Positions 37,575-50,086 of a stretch of DNA of 64,000 nt are shown in pieces. The notes beneath the pieces are model-generated. The model did no database searches and was not told the DNA's origin. It worked only from the letters and a program-made list of their open reading frames with translations. Source of the DNA: Pomacea canaliculata. Its lineage: Eukaryota; Mollusca; Gastropoda; Architaenioglossa; Ampullariidae. The first letter of the stretch is position 1; each line of letters starts with the position of its first letter. The stretch is from the NCBI RefSeq assembly GCF_003073045.1, contig NC_037593.1, positions 15,694,735 to 15,758,734 of the forward strand, in the 5' to 3' direction. The position numbers and the translations under genes were made by a program.

Positions 37575-40083
37575 TTTTAATGTGCACGTGTTGTTCAGAT
37601 GTTTAGACTGGCTGCAGTCTCCAATGGTCCTTCTCTCTCTCCAACACACACACACTGATTCTCCTCTGCCTATCAGGCAGTACAATGGCGAGTTATGTGA
37701 ACAAAGGCGATCACGTAAACTTTTAATTCTCATTGAGGCCAGAAGAGGCGGTTGACAGGACTGACGGACATTCTGACAGTCACTGATAGACTAACAGAGA
37801 CTCATCAAGAAACACATTCAAATGATGCCTTCAGCATTCAAACTACGTCTCCTTTCTTCGCGTTTTCTTAAAACATTCTACAGAACATTTTAAAGCAAAA
37901 AGCGTGATATAAACAGCTTGATGTCAAGATTACTTGTTCGTGTGGACTGACACACTGGCCCTCATCTTGCAACCGTCTTCCTATTCTCTCAAGTTTGCGT
38001 CCACGTGGTAAAATCCGGGAAACAGCTTCAGGTAAGACAACCGAAGATGATGAGGGTCAGGAAAGTATAGACTCCAAATAATCAAAGCCCCCACCCCCCG
38101 ACCACTGCAACGGGAAAATGTACCTCCGTTACAGAATACAAGGAAAGAATAAAAAGACAGAGAAAATAAGAAAAGAGTGTAACTGAGCAGTTCCCTATAC
38201 CCATGTAGTTTTGCTACATAGCAGTGAGGATAGCGGAGACGAGAAAGAATACAAGTTCATAACATACAATCTACAATACTACTTTAGTTTTGTTATTACA
38301 ACAATTTCATACAAACTTCTACTACCTAACATCAACTCTTGTCCACCAATCAGTTTCATCAATCAAAAAGCAAAACAATCAATACACCAATTTCTATCAT
38401 ACCCTCAAATAACCAATACTAACAGTTCAAAATGGTTTATTCACAGCCTACAGTAGCTCACATCGCATGTTAAGACCAAAGTCAGCTCACTACACTAACA
38501 CAATCGCCCAGCACCCACTGCGGTAACCAGTGTGATGTCTTAATGTGTAACCCTGTGCGTAAATGAATAAATACATAAGGGAAGTAACACTGGAACCCTT
38601 AGGACTTGTTCATCCATTGATTACTTCCCTTTGAATGCTGAGAACGTCAACTATTCAGGTATTTTCTCGTGTTAATACCACCTGAATGTTTGTTTACTTG
38701 AGCGCCATATTGACATTCTTTGCGGGTTACTCGATTTGACGTGGATTTGTACTCAAACAACAGAAAATGAGAAGAAAAACAGTGGTTAATATTAAAATTC
38801 AAAGGTATATTCTAATAAAATATATGTCTTTTTTGTACTTTTGTGTACATATATATTTTTTTTCATATTTTTTTGTGATTATCGAACTTTTGACTTGCAT
38901 CCCGATTTGTGAGTTCTCCGTCCTATACAGTTACAGTCTTTCAGTTGATTTTTCTACAAGACAACAAAACGTATTTTTTTTAAATGTACACCACGTAAAT
39001 ATATTTTAAATGGTCTGTAAAACGGAGTATCACAGATAGTTGTTTTTATTGTAGGATATTAAATATAAATTGTTAAAAATACCAGTCGAAATTTCATTCG
39101 CGGTCAGTCTCCGATGCACTGGCCGAGAGTGAACGGGCTACGCAACACCGGGTGGATAATAGTCAATGAAAAATAATTTATAGTTAATGATCCATATTAA
39201 AGTGATTGCCGCCAACGTGTAAATGAATCAACCCATGATGACTCTGGTGACTTGCTGTTAATTTTTATTTTACGACTTTAACAACCTTTTATGACAGTTA
39301 CATTTGCGCCGTTGAGCAGTAGGAAGTTTGATGGACAACATGAAGCTGTGAGTACAAAGTGGAAGCAGTGAGTAGTGGAGGACAAGGAAAGAAACAATAA
39401 AAATTACGAGAATACTAGTTTTTCAAGAAAAGTAATCTTATTGTGTAATATTAACCACCTCCTAGCGATGAGATCTTTGCGAGAATGAACGTAGTACCAC
39501 CCACCCTTTCTACACGATGGGGTGGTCAAGTTTTTTTTGTTTTCGTTTTTTTACTTTGAATGTGCAAGAAATATGTAGCTCTTCAAAGAACATTGCTTTT
39601 AGGTTACGTAAAGTTCATTATTGATGCCGAGAAGGTGGAGAGAAACTGCTGATGTCATGCTTCCGAAGTTTTTCAATTCACTGAGACGTTGACGAAAAAA
39701 AATCAGCGGCCAGGCAACTAGCCCTGTGAACAGATGCCGCATTCAGAGAAAGAACAGCGTGCCCGAGACGAGAGCTGAACCTACTACAAGCAGTCTCTCA
39801 CCAAGAACCTAGTTAGCAGATTTCTGTTAATGGCTAAAAGTTGAAGGCGGTTAGACTTTTGCCTGGAAGGTTATAACGGTGCACGGTGCCACGATTAGTC
39901 CCCAAGATATCGGCTCCACACAATCTGAAGACCCTTACCTTTGACCTATCACACCGAGAGCTCGGCACCTCGCTATCCGGCATAATCGGTCACCCATACC
40001 CATACTGTCAGCCACGTGGCTTTGCTACATATGACAGTGATTGTGTTTGTTTGTGTTTGTTTGGAGGCATACTTTCTTCACTG
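37575..40083. other. Spacer between genes E and F: duplicated modules
   Basis: Bases 37575-37735 match the flank of B. Bases 38180-39110 are the YY1/MRRKTV module, copy 2 (short frame at 38767). Bases 39150-39660 match 16740-17240 and 47645-48030. Bases 39712-39830 carry a SINE fragment, and 39840-40080 match 19890-20120 until cut off by a transposon at about 40084. No gene is recognisable. Confidence 0.55.
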
Positions 40084-41317
40084 TTTCGACCACTTGCTGA
40101 AGTGCAGTACAGTACGCTTTGTTATCACTGTCGCTTTCATAGGAGCAGATCCTTCACATGTTCAAGGATGCGATCGTTATCGTTGATAATCGTAGCGACA
40201 GTCGAAGGACTAAGTCCTAATGACCTGCCAGTTTCTGGTGCTGTTTCCCCTTCTCAGATTGCCTTATGACAGGGGTGGGCAAACTTTTTTGTTGTGAGGG
40301 CCGCATTGCTGGGTCATGACTAGTCCGAGGGCCGCACCTTGTAATTGAATACAAAAACGACGTAAAATCGCCAAATTGTAAACAAACTCATTTATTTAAT
40401 AATGAGCACATGAAATATGTAACACTGTAGGAATAAAATTTAAAACCAGAATGAACAATTAAGCACACACAATTTAATGAGAAAAATGTTTTTGAATACA
40501 ATTTTGCTGAACAATTCTTTTAAAATTTGGCTCAAAATTACTGGTAGATACTCTCATAACTGACTGCATGTTTGCATCTGAAAGCAATGACCTGTTCTTT
40601 GACTTGTTTATATTCATGCAGGAAAAACTTTGCTCACAGATGTAACTTGAACCAAATATTGAAAATAGCTGGGCAGCAAATACTCTTAAACAAGGAAATG
40701 ATTTGTTGGAGAGGCACTTATAAAACTCAACCAGTGACAGGCAATAAAACCTTTCCTTCAATGCATGATCTGATTGAAGGTTTATCAGTTCAAGTTGTAA
40801 TTCATCAGGTGCATCATCAACATGAACAGAAAAAGGACATGATAATATGTTGAATTTTGATTCCATCTCCTTAAAATCCACAAATCCATAAACGTCTGGT
40901 CACCTTACCTAACGGCGCGTCTACATCCCCCCTTCCGCACAGGTCATGACCTTCCTAAGTTGGTCAGGCCACTTCGTAACTCAGGTGTAACAAAGGGTCC
41001 ACTGGCTACCGGCGAGACAGTTCAAGGCCGGCCATTTCGTACGCAGCAGGAGTGGGAAGGGAATAAGCGTAACTTGTTTTCGGTAATTTTTTTTTTTTTT
41101 TTTTTTTTTTTTTCCAAAGGGCATCTGCGGGCCGCAGAGAACCACTTGGCGGGCCGCATGCGGCCCGCGGGCCGCTATTTGCCCACCCCTGCCTTATGAC
41201 CTCATCCGCACGTGGAATGTTCAGTTCGACTTACGACGCTACACCTCGTAAGTCGGAATGAGCGTCGTCACCACGAAACGACGTAACTCGAGACCGTCGT
41301 AACCCGAGGACTACCTG
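40084..41317 (-). mobile_element. Tigger/pogo-like (Tc1-mariner superfamily) remnant
   Basis: On the minus strand the element begins CAGGTAGTCCTCGGGTT at 41317 next to a TA dinucleotide (41318-41319), the target of this superfamily. Further in, at about 40235-40110, the minus strand reads TGRSLGLSPSTVATIINDND, which fits the helix-turn-helix of Tigger/CENP-B-type transposases. The other end is truncated where the spacer module breaks off. A hAT element is inserted inside (40270-41191). The element is a fragment and cannot be active. Confidence 0.6.
40270..41191 (-). mobile_element. hAT transposon, internally deleted, nested in the pogo-like remnant
   Basis: Inverted ends share 14 bases, CAGGGGTGGGCAAA, flanked by a perfect 8-bp target duplication CCTTATGA (40262-40269 and 41192-41199). 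Minus-strand frame 40881-40474 (135 codons) matches the C-terminal dimerisation region of hAT transposases (SSYICEQSFSCMNINKSK followed by a S-LLSD-M motif), of the ZBED/GTF2IRD2 type by my recollection. The catalytic part is missing. Bases 40895-41115, including a T run of about 33, look unrelated to the transposase. Confidence 0.85.
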
Positions 41318-42189
41318 TATATTTAAAATATTTTTTTCTGATTGTCGAACTTTTGACCTGCATCCTGATTTGTGTGTTCTCCGTCCTATACAGTTACAAT
41401 CTTTCAGTTGATTTTTCTACAAGAACAACAAAACGTATTTTTTTTAATGTACACCACGTAAACCTATTTTAAATGATCTGTAAAACGGAGTATCACAGTT
41501 GTTTTTATCGTAGGATATTAAATATAATTTTTTAAAAATACCTGTCGAAATTTCATTCGCGGTCATTCGCCGCTGCGCTTAGTTCCCAATATATCGGATC
41601 CACACAATCTGAAGAGCCTAACCTTTGACCTATCGCGCCGAGAGTTCGGCACCTATTTTAAATGGTCCAAATATTCTATATGGTCCAATTCGGCATAATC
41701 GGTCACCCATACCCAATATACTGTCGGCCTCGTGGCTTAACTACATATGACAGTGTGTGTGTGTGTTTGTGTGGAGGCATACTTTCTTCACTGAAGTGTG
41801 CACCGAAAGAAGATACACTTATAAGCTCGCTCTCTCACGCAAGCGCACACGCATTCATGCATGAAGCCAAGGCTGTTTACCTGCAACTTCTACTTTGCTC
41901 TGTTAAAGAATTACAAACCTTTAGACGCGAGCGCCGACACACGCAGGTAGTCATCACGTGACCTTGTGCATGCTCACCTGTGTGTCGGGTGATTGTCGAA
42001 GGTATTTTTGCGCGCGGAAGGTTGGGGTTTGTTCAGGAGAAAAGACATGATAGTTTTGTGGAAATTTAATTTGTTTCTTTCAAAACACATTGATTTATAT
42101 TTTACAAGATGGCGAGTTGTAACTTTTGGAACAATCGACTTAACATGTCTGAATATTACCGACGCTTCGCATGCTCTACTTTTGGAAGG

Positions 42190-42356
42190 TGATGTTTGTT
42201 AGTTGTGTTACCATGGACAGCTGTCCTAGAGACTGTTAAAAGGCTTGTGAATAATCCGATTAGTCAGAACGAGGGTGTGAACAAGAAGAGTCCGGGTGTC
42301 AGGTCTCATCTCCAGCAGTCGTTAAAAGCGTAGATTACAAGTCTTTTATATAGAAG
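42190..42356 (+). promoter_or_regulatory. Promoter cassette and leader exon of gene F
   Basis: X-box-like GTTACC-ATG-GACAGC (42207-42221, identical to gene C), GTTAAAAG (42235-42242), leader ending AGAAG|GTAAGT (exon end 42356). Confidence 0.5.
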
Positions 42357-43727
42357 GTAAGTTTGATTTTATTTCAATTTTTTTTGAACGTTGACCAAAG
42401 ACTTTTTTCATTAAACAGCAGTTCTGGGGATAGAGAAGTTTTTCAAAATGGAAAATTAGTTGTTTTATTTTTTACCCAGTTGTTTACTTACTTTGCAAGA
42501 AAAAATGACCTGCAGCATTTTAATATTACATGAAAGGTAAACGTCGTTAATTACTGTGAAATCTTAAATTTCTTTTCAATCATTGCTCATTAAATTTATT
42601 ACCATTCCTCTTTTCTTTGCTGGTGTCTCTTTTATTCCTACGTTACATCCCTCCATCGCTCCATCAATCCTTACAACTATAAAGGGGTCGCTCCATCAGA
42701 TACCGTGATTGGTCCTTAAGATATCCACCTCCCCAAATATCTGGGGACTGCTCGACCTGTCGATCTGAGAGAACACCCCCGCTGCCCGAACAGAACAAAA
42801 AAAAAAAAAAAAAAAGAAAGAATGAGAGAAGGATAGAGAAGAAGAAAAGAGTGTCACCGTACACCTCACTAAGTGGGTCCTCTTACCGATACATTGGGAG
42901 GCACGTGCCTTTGTTACATTAGACTGAGAACATAGATAAGGACGAGACGATAGCAGAGAATAAATAACACAACATAATTTATTGTCTACAATACTACTGT
43001 ATTAATCCTTCTACAACGGTTAAATACAACCGTCAGATCTCTATCCTCGAGCTAAACTTTAAGCTCTAAAAGTAAGAGTGTGAGTACGCGCTTTACAAAT
43101 TTCGCATTATTATCAATGTTGTTGTTGTTATTGTCATTATTATTGTTATTATTATTATTGTTGTTATTGTTAAGCCTGCTTTTATGAGCTACATTTCTTA
43201 CTTCCTCAGCTGAACTCTCGGCCCTACACACGGGCCGACTACATCTCTGTCTCCACGAAGTGTCGTTTCATCCTAGTGAAGTTGCCTTTGTTTAGTAAGT
43301 AAACGACTTTTTGTTATCGCTGTACATCACTGCTACCACCCTTGTGAAACCGTCATGAAAAAGCGTGTTTGTCCCCCAGTTGCCTCCAACTGTGGAGTGG
43401 GTACCTGGTTTCATTGAGGGTTGGAGAAGACAAAGCAGCGAGGGACAGGAGATGGGTATCACCCACCCTTACAAAATAACTTGTCCTGATAGGGCTTTAA
43501 GACGCCATATCCTCTCGACTGTAAAGTCACAAAACGGACGTTTGTTCGTTCTCCACAATATTCTCTACTTTTTCTGCACAAACCTCCCGTCTCTCCTTTT
43601 TGCAGCTGTGTGTGTGTTTGCATGCGTACGTTTGTTTAGTTTGTATGTAACTAAGAACACATCCGCGTAACTCTGACTTTTTGTCCATCAGTCCACATGC
43701 AATCAAAATGAAACGCTTTAATCCTTT

Positions 43728-43789
43728 AACCACCCCACCACCACCACCACACCACACCACCACCACCACCACCACAACACAACACCACC

Positions 43790-43833
<44 letters not shown>
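43728..43833. repeat. CCA/CAA trinucleotide tract
   Basis: CCA units followed by CAA units in the leader intron of gene F. The cysteine- and valine-rich minus-strand frame over it is not a gene. Confidence 0.85.
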
Positions 43834-44148
43834 CCAACAAACACTAAGGATTAGCTCACACTTCAAGCTGGCAAATGTAAGGGGAGCAGGTTACCCCACT
43901 TCTCTGTGATTTGCATTGATTACCTTTTCGCACTAGTGCCACCCTGTTTTGAAGACCCTGTTTCCACCCACCTCACTTGTCAACACCCAACCAGTCAGGT
44001 AACCTTCAAGCTCTGCACTGAACTTCCCTCTGAGTACAGCAGCATTGACAGTCTAGTGTGTCGTTTTGAGTCCAGAACCTTTTATATTTCATTATTCTGT
44101 GGGTTGACAGAATCCTATTTTGCCTCAGGTAAAGGACCAGCAGCTAAC

Positions 44149-45934
44149 ATGGGATTTAAGAAGCCTCACATCGTTGTTGTCTTGGGTCTCGTCGCCTTAG
44201 TCGTCGCGCTCATATTTCAAATCATCGCCGTGGCGGCTACAGGCTGGTACACAGTAAAAAACACTGATGACACCTACGGGCTCTGGGGTATTTGTACTCA
44301 GGGTATTTGCTTGGATTACATGTCTGCGGATGGTGCGTAGCTTGTGACGTATATACACACACACATAAAAAAATATATATACTCTCGCGAGGACACACAT
44401 TCACAATCCTCACAAACATGCGCACGCATACACACAGATATTTTAACTGTACTGTAGAGATTTGTACATGTTTGTCTTTTAGAGAAGTATTATGATCTTG
44501 GCTCTATGGATGCTTTATTATCTTTCTCCTATACTCTTGTGTATTTTAGTGTTTGTTTCAAAAATATGCGGACATGTGATTTTTTTGTTGTATAGAGATG
44601 TGTAAGCAATTTGTGTTGTAGAAAAGTGAATATGATTCTAGACAGATATGTGTATGATTTTCACTATGTTATAAATATTGTTTATATAATTCTCTTCGTT
44701 TTATATAAGTGTGAGTCATTTTTTTTATAGACCTCTTCTCGTTATTCAATAGACATATGTGTATGATTCTCTTTTTTTCCTATGATGTGTTTATAATTCT
44801 CTGTCTGACAGATACAATAAAAGCAACTCGAGCCTTTGCCCTCCTCGGCCTTTTTTTCATCATCTTTGCTCTCGCCGCTGGCATCCTCATCATGTTTATT
44901 GATAAGAAAGTGATGAACCTAATTGCTGGCGGAGTAGCCATCTCTGCAGGTATATATATATATAATGTTTATCTGCCTAGATTTAGGTACCTATGTATGT
45001 ACATAAACATGTATGTCTGTATGCATTCAAGCAGTCAATACTATTTAATTATGATATTGAAATACAATACTATGTGACACTGTAACAAAATTTCCTCCGC
45101 TAAAATGGGCCAAGGGGGGTAATATGACTTTCATTATTCTTGTTTCTCTGGCTACATTTATTGAAATTATGTGGCATGAAGTGTCCATAAATGTAGCTAA
45201 AAATATATCTGCTTATTTGTTTCTTATATAATTACATTGTTAGTGTGACATCCAGCCGTCCGATGGGAGTCATGTTAGGCCAAACAAGTACAGCAGTTAG
45301 TACTGCTATCAAAGAAAACCACAGCACTGGTTCATTAATACTTTTTATTCATACATTTCAAAATGAAATACTTAGCATTGGAAACATATTTAACGAAGGA
45401 TCTTTCTTTGTCCCCGCGACAACCATCAGATACCATAATTTATATTTTTCACTCAAGTCCTCCATTTTTCGCGTATACCAAAAATAGACGTTGACGAACA
45501 CTGTTTGACAGTAATGTTACTTCAGTTCTTAACAAACAGACTTTATTTTGTTGGATTCACTTTTTTCTATTAATTATTGTCATCCGTTATGCAAATGGAC
45601 GTCAAGGATACAATAGATATAAACAAAGATATAAATGTAGGGTAAATGAAGAAGGTGAGTCAATTACATCTAGCAAATCACTACAAAATTATTTGTTTCA
45701 GGTGTATTTGTGGTGATCGGTATTTTCATTTTTCTTGGCACCCATCTTCACGATAAAATTACTGCGGGTACTCTGCACTACTTCCAGCTGTCCTACTGCT
45801 TCGCTCTGTCAATTGTCGCCTTTCTCTTGTGCATTGCCTCTGGCATCGCCTTCATCCTCCCAACATCCTTTGAGGACCCTGGATTACGTATCCTACCTCA
45901 TTCCCTCAAAATCTTAGCAAAGCATATAGCATAA
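44149..45934 (+). CDS. Gene F: claudin-like four-pass membrane protein, type III, full tail
   Basis: Exons 44149-44332, 44812-44949 and 45702-45934, phase 1, encode 184 residues from MGFKKPHI. GLW at 44-46, Cys49, Cys54. The longest tail of the type III set (SFEDPGLRILPHS up to KHIA) is read without interruption; C and D deviate from it. The upstream in-frame sequence before 44149 is leader intron plus acceptor (GCCTCAG at 44128), so the ATG at 44149 is the start. Poly(A) signal AATAAA at 46138-46143. Exon sequences are closest to gene D. Confidence 0.85.
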
Positions 45935-46264
45935 AGCAAATCGAGACATTCATCCCTTGAAAGAATTGAACGAACAGATATTCACAATTTTTTTAATACT
46001 CGGATGTTACTTTCTCGCTGTTGCGCAATAATCTTGTTGTCTCACATTTTCTTGTTTTATTAGATTGGGAATTTCATGGAATGCGATTTGGTTTGACATC
46101 AGTTGAAGTGTGGCTCCTTCATAATTTTGTATTTTGTAATAAAGCTCTTTGAAAATCCGGTGTACATCTGTGTGCGTTTATGTCTGAGAACATTGTCCCG
46201 TCTGTAGCATCAGTATGAAGCTGCTGCGGTCAAACATAAATTTCATGTCCGCCAGAGTGCTGAG

Positions 46265-46570
46265 CAAACGGTTGGTGAACTCTGGTCTAGTCAGTCAGTC
46301 CATTCAATGAAGTACAGTCAGTCCAGACCAATCTATTTCAGTTTAGTTGAGACTACTTCAATCCAGTTAAGTCCTTGGCTATGTATCCAGTCAGCCCAAT
46401 CCAGTCAAGACCTGTTCATTCCAGTTCAGTTCAGTCCAGTTAGTCCCCTCAGCCAAGTCCAGTAAGTCCGATTCAGTGAGTCTAGTTCCGTCTGTCTAGT
46501 CCAGTCCAGTTCAGACTAGCTCAATCAAGTTAAGTCTAGTCAAAGTCAGTCAGATCCAATCCTAAACTCA
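46265..46570. repeat. Degenerate AGTCC-rich simple repeat downstream of gene F
   Basis: Aligns in places with the tract after gene C (shared CAGTTAAGTCCTTGGCT), so it was duplicated with the gene. Confidence 0.7.
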
Positions 46571-46599
46571 GTTCATACTCTCCACACTTGTCATCTCCT

Positions 46600-48030
46600 A
46601 CAACCTAACGAGTGGACGTCTGTGCTGTACACCCCCACGGGTAGCCAGAGGTTGAGTACACAAACCAAGGAAAAATGGCAAAGGCCTGATAAGACTGACT
46701 GAGAAGCGCCTGCACAGTGTGGATAGCAGAGAAGACAAAGAATACAAGTTTATAATATCCAATCTACAACGCTACTTTATTTTTGTTATTACAACAATTT
46801 CATACAAACTTCTACTACCTAACATAAAATCTTGAACACCAATCAGTTTCATTGATCAAAAAGCAAAACAATCAACATACTAATCTCTACCATACCCTCA
46901 AACAACCAAGACTAAGAGTTCAAAATGGTTTATTCACAGATTACTAATATACCAGCATGTTAAGACCAAAGTCAGCTGACTACAGTCACACAATCGCCCC
47001 GCACCCACTGCGGTAACCCGTGTGGTGTCTTAATGTGTAACCCTGTGCGTAAATGAATAATATATAAGGGAGGTAACACTGGAACCTTTAGGACTTGTTC
47101 CTCCATTTATTACTTCCCTTTGAGTTCTGAGAAAGTCAACTATTCAGGTATTTTCTCGTGTTAATCCATGTAAAAGTTTGTTTACTTGAGCGCCATATTG
47201 ACATTCGTTTCGGATTACTCGATTTGACGTGGATTTGTACTCAAACAACAGAAAATGAGAAGAAAAACAGTAGGTAATATTAAAATTCAAAGGTATATTC
47301 TAATGAAATACATGTCTGCTTTGTACTTTTGTGTACAAATAAAAAATATTTTTTCTGATTGTCGAACTTTTGACTTCCCGATTTGTGAGTTCTCCGTCCT
47401 ATACATTTACAGCCTTTCTGCTTGCTTTTTCTACAAGACAACAAAACGTATATTTGTTAAAATGTACACCACGTAAATCTATTTTAAATGATCTGTAAAA
47501 TGAAGTATATAAATATAAATTGATAAATGTAAAATTTTAAAAATATGAATGTAAATATAAATTAAAAAAAAATACCGGTCGAAATTTCATTCGCGGTCAT
47601 TCGCCACTGCGCTGGCCGAGAGTGAAGGGACAACGCAGCAACGGATGGATAATAGTGGATAAAAAATAGTTTATAGTTAATGATCTATATTACAGTGGTT
47701 GCCGCCAAAGATGCCAACATCACTCAACGTGTAAATGAATCAACCCATGATGACTCTGGTGACTGGCTGTTAATTTTTAGTTTACGACTTTAACAACCTT
47801 TTATGACAGTTACATTTGCGCCGTTGAACACTAGGATGTTTGATGGACAACATGAAGCTGTGAGTACAAAGTGGAAGCAGTGAGTAGTGGAGGACAAGGG
47901 AAGAAACAATAAAAATTACAAGAATACTAGTTTTCCAAGAAAAGTAATCTTATTGTGTGATATTAACCACCTCCTAGCGAGAATGAACGTAATACCACCC
48001 AGCCTTTCTACACGATGGGGTGGTCAAGTT
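46600..48030. repeat. Spacer modules downstream of gene F
   Basis: Bases 46600-47620 are the YY1/MRRKTV module, copy 3 (short frame at 47255). Bases 47645-48030 match 39150-39530. No gene is recognisable. Confidence 0.55.
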
Positions 48031-48109
48031 TTGGTGTGCGTTTATGCCTGAGAACATTTTTCCATCTGTAGCATTAGTATTAAGCTGCTCCGGTCAAACA
48101 TAAGTTTTA

Positions 48110-49815
48110 CGGGCGGACACAGAGACAGACGGACAGACTGCGGATATCGAGAAAAAGACTAAGCTGCAAGAGAAACACACAAACGCACACACACACACAC
48201 GCACAAACACAAGGTATCTCAAGTACCTGTGTGATTGCGATATCTGTGCTTGGATTTGCTTCATAACACCTGTAAACAAAGACAAGTGATAGATGTCGAG
48301 ATCCCTGCTGTTGCTGCTACGTGAATTTCACGACCACGCAGGAGACCAGGATAAGATAGTTCAAATTGAGGAAAGCATGAGATACGGGTATATCCACCCT
48401 CTATCCTAGCAGCCCTGTCATCACACACGCTTTCACGCAAACTAAGTTCTTAATAACTGTAAAGGAGTAAAGATGTTCAAGTGCTTGCAACGGACATTTC
48501 TTTTGTACAACACCCCAGTCTAATGAATGTTCTGGTTACTGTTACTCATTGAATATAATGTTGTGGAAACTCGTGGACATGCGCACTCGACTCATAATGC
48601 GTGGGTCTGCTTTCTTCAAAGGTTGTCTTGAGAAAGAGAAGAAAATGTGATCGCGATATCGCTCGTTCCATAGCCTCGTCGTTATCACCAGGACACGTCA
48701 GCTCCTGTCTACATTCTCATTCTCAGTGACTTGTCCCAAGGAGTTAAAGGATTACAGATAAGGGTTGACTTGAAAAAGAGGAGCTATGATTTTGATGTTA
48801 GTTTCCTTAGACGATCGTGTGCAGGTGCCAAACTATCTTATCACAAAAACTTTAAAAAAAAAACCAACAGAATAGTTATCGTTTGGCACCTTGCCTTCAC
48901 TGTGGGATGTTTGTTGATTGCGTTTCCATGGACACGTTTACTGAGACCAATAAAAGGCTTCACGGCGTTGTTGGAAAACAGAAGTTTTTCGGATTCATTT
49001 GGCTATCAGGTGTCAATTAAGTGCTTTTGAGAGAAAGTTTTTTAAGGTAAGTTACCCTACTTATTTAAGTTGATTTCTAGATTTCTTTTGTTTTTGTTTA
49101 CAAGCTGGTTTTTTAAATTAATTTCTACGTCTAAGCTGGATCATGCTGTTTTTTTCTTTTTCTTCACCATTACAGACTAAATAATAAATATTAAATAATT
49201 AATCCAGAAAAAATTAAAGCTAAAAATATATAGTTTGTGACTCACAATCACAAAGTGAGTCCTAACTCGGAGATACATCGTACATCAAGATGGGAACTAC
49301 GAGAGACTGGTACACTTTGGTAGAAGGGTTGCCTTTCTGGTTTCAAGATCGCCTCACCCATCTCTTTTCTATCTTGCTACACTTTAGCCAGAAAAAGGTA
49401 TTCCACTGGCCTACAGAAATCATTGATAGAAATTTTCTATAAAAACAAACACACCTTAGAAGGGAAAAAACTATAAATATTAACTGCTGCCCACACCAGG
49501 AATGGAACCATGGGTAGAGCAGGGAAGTGAAAACTGATAGTCGGACCCTCAAACAGCCCACTACGAGTGGAGTCATTGACGTGCCGCGACTGTTGACCTC
49601 TGACCTGCTACTCATGACCTCATTACACATGTGGACTCGCAACGTGGAGAAATTGATAGATATCAAAGTAGTAGGGAATCAGTTACAACTGCCAGAGATA
49701 ATATTATGTGTGTATGTGAGAGTTAACAACCCTGCAACTTTTGGAAGTACGGATAGCAGTAGTAACCTTTGTATCCGTTGTATGTTTATTAAATCTGTTT
49801 TCGGTCATATTTACT
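48110..49815. repeat. Region upstream of gene G, duplicated at 32595-34345
   Basis: Includes a CACA tract (48188-48206), the promoter cassette and the first 750 bases of the leader intron of gene G. Small frames on both strands are shared with the other copy but have no domain. Confidence 0.8.
48907..49046 (+). promoter_or_regulatory. Promoter cassette and leader exon of gene G
   Basis: Degenerate X-box GTTTCC-ATG-GACACG (48922-48936), AATAAAAG (48949-48956) preceded by GACC, leader ending TTAAG|GTAAGT (exon end 49046). The leader intron would run about 1 kb to the acceptor GTTTCAG at 50077. Confidence 0.45.
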
Positions 49816-50086
49816 TTGTTCGTGGAAGAGCAGGTGTAGGGACTCCTGAACTGCGTGTCGATGTTCGTACGTAACGTTTCCCGGTAGTATTATGTTAATG
49901 TGGGCGAAAAGAGCTACGTCACAACTGTCACCCACCTGCAATGTTTGACTTCCGACGAGAAAACGCGGAACAATACAACTAGGAGAGGGCAGAACATCTC
50001 CTCAACATCTTCATCGACATCAGTCATGAAACGGTACATGGAAAACAAAATCTTTTTTTGTTTTGCCTCGGTTTCAGGTAACAAAC

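Larger units (their letters stand above)
41560..44128. repeat. Type III upstream module, copy 3 (gene F)
   Basis: Collinear with 19880-23003 and 26545-29083. E-box CACGTG at 41955-41960, YY1-like CAAGATGGCGAG at 42104-42115, promoter cassette at 42207. An A run and degenerate ATT/GTT tract (43107-43172) and a CCA/CAA tract (43728-43833) lie in the intron. Lacks the small candidate exon. Confidence 0.7.

Noticed and set aside
21901-43670. Frame containing VEWVPGFIEGWRRQ in three type III upstream modules (21901, 28387, 43365)
   Set aside because: The frame is shared for about 35-40 residues but then diverges by frameshifts between copies. It lies in the leader intron and is explained by duplication of the module.
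34105-49874. Shared frame PRLLTSDLLLMTS in both copies upstream of E and G (34105, 49527)
   Set aside because: It stays open on both strands in a recent duplicate, has no domain, and the ATG exists in only one copy. Recent copying explains the conservation.
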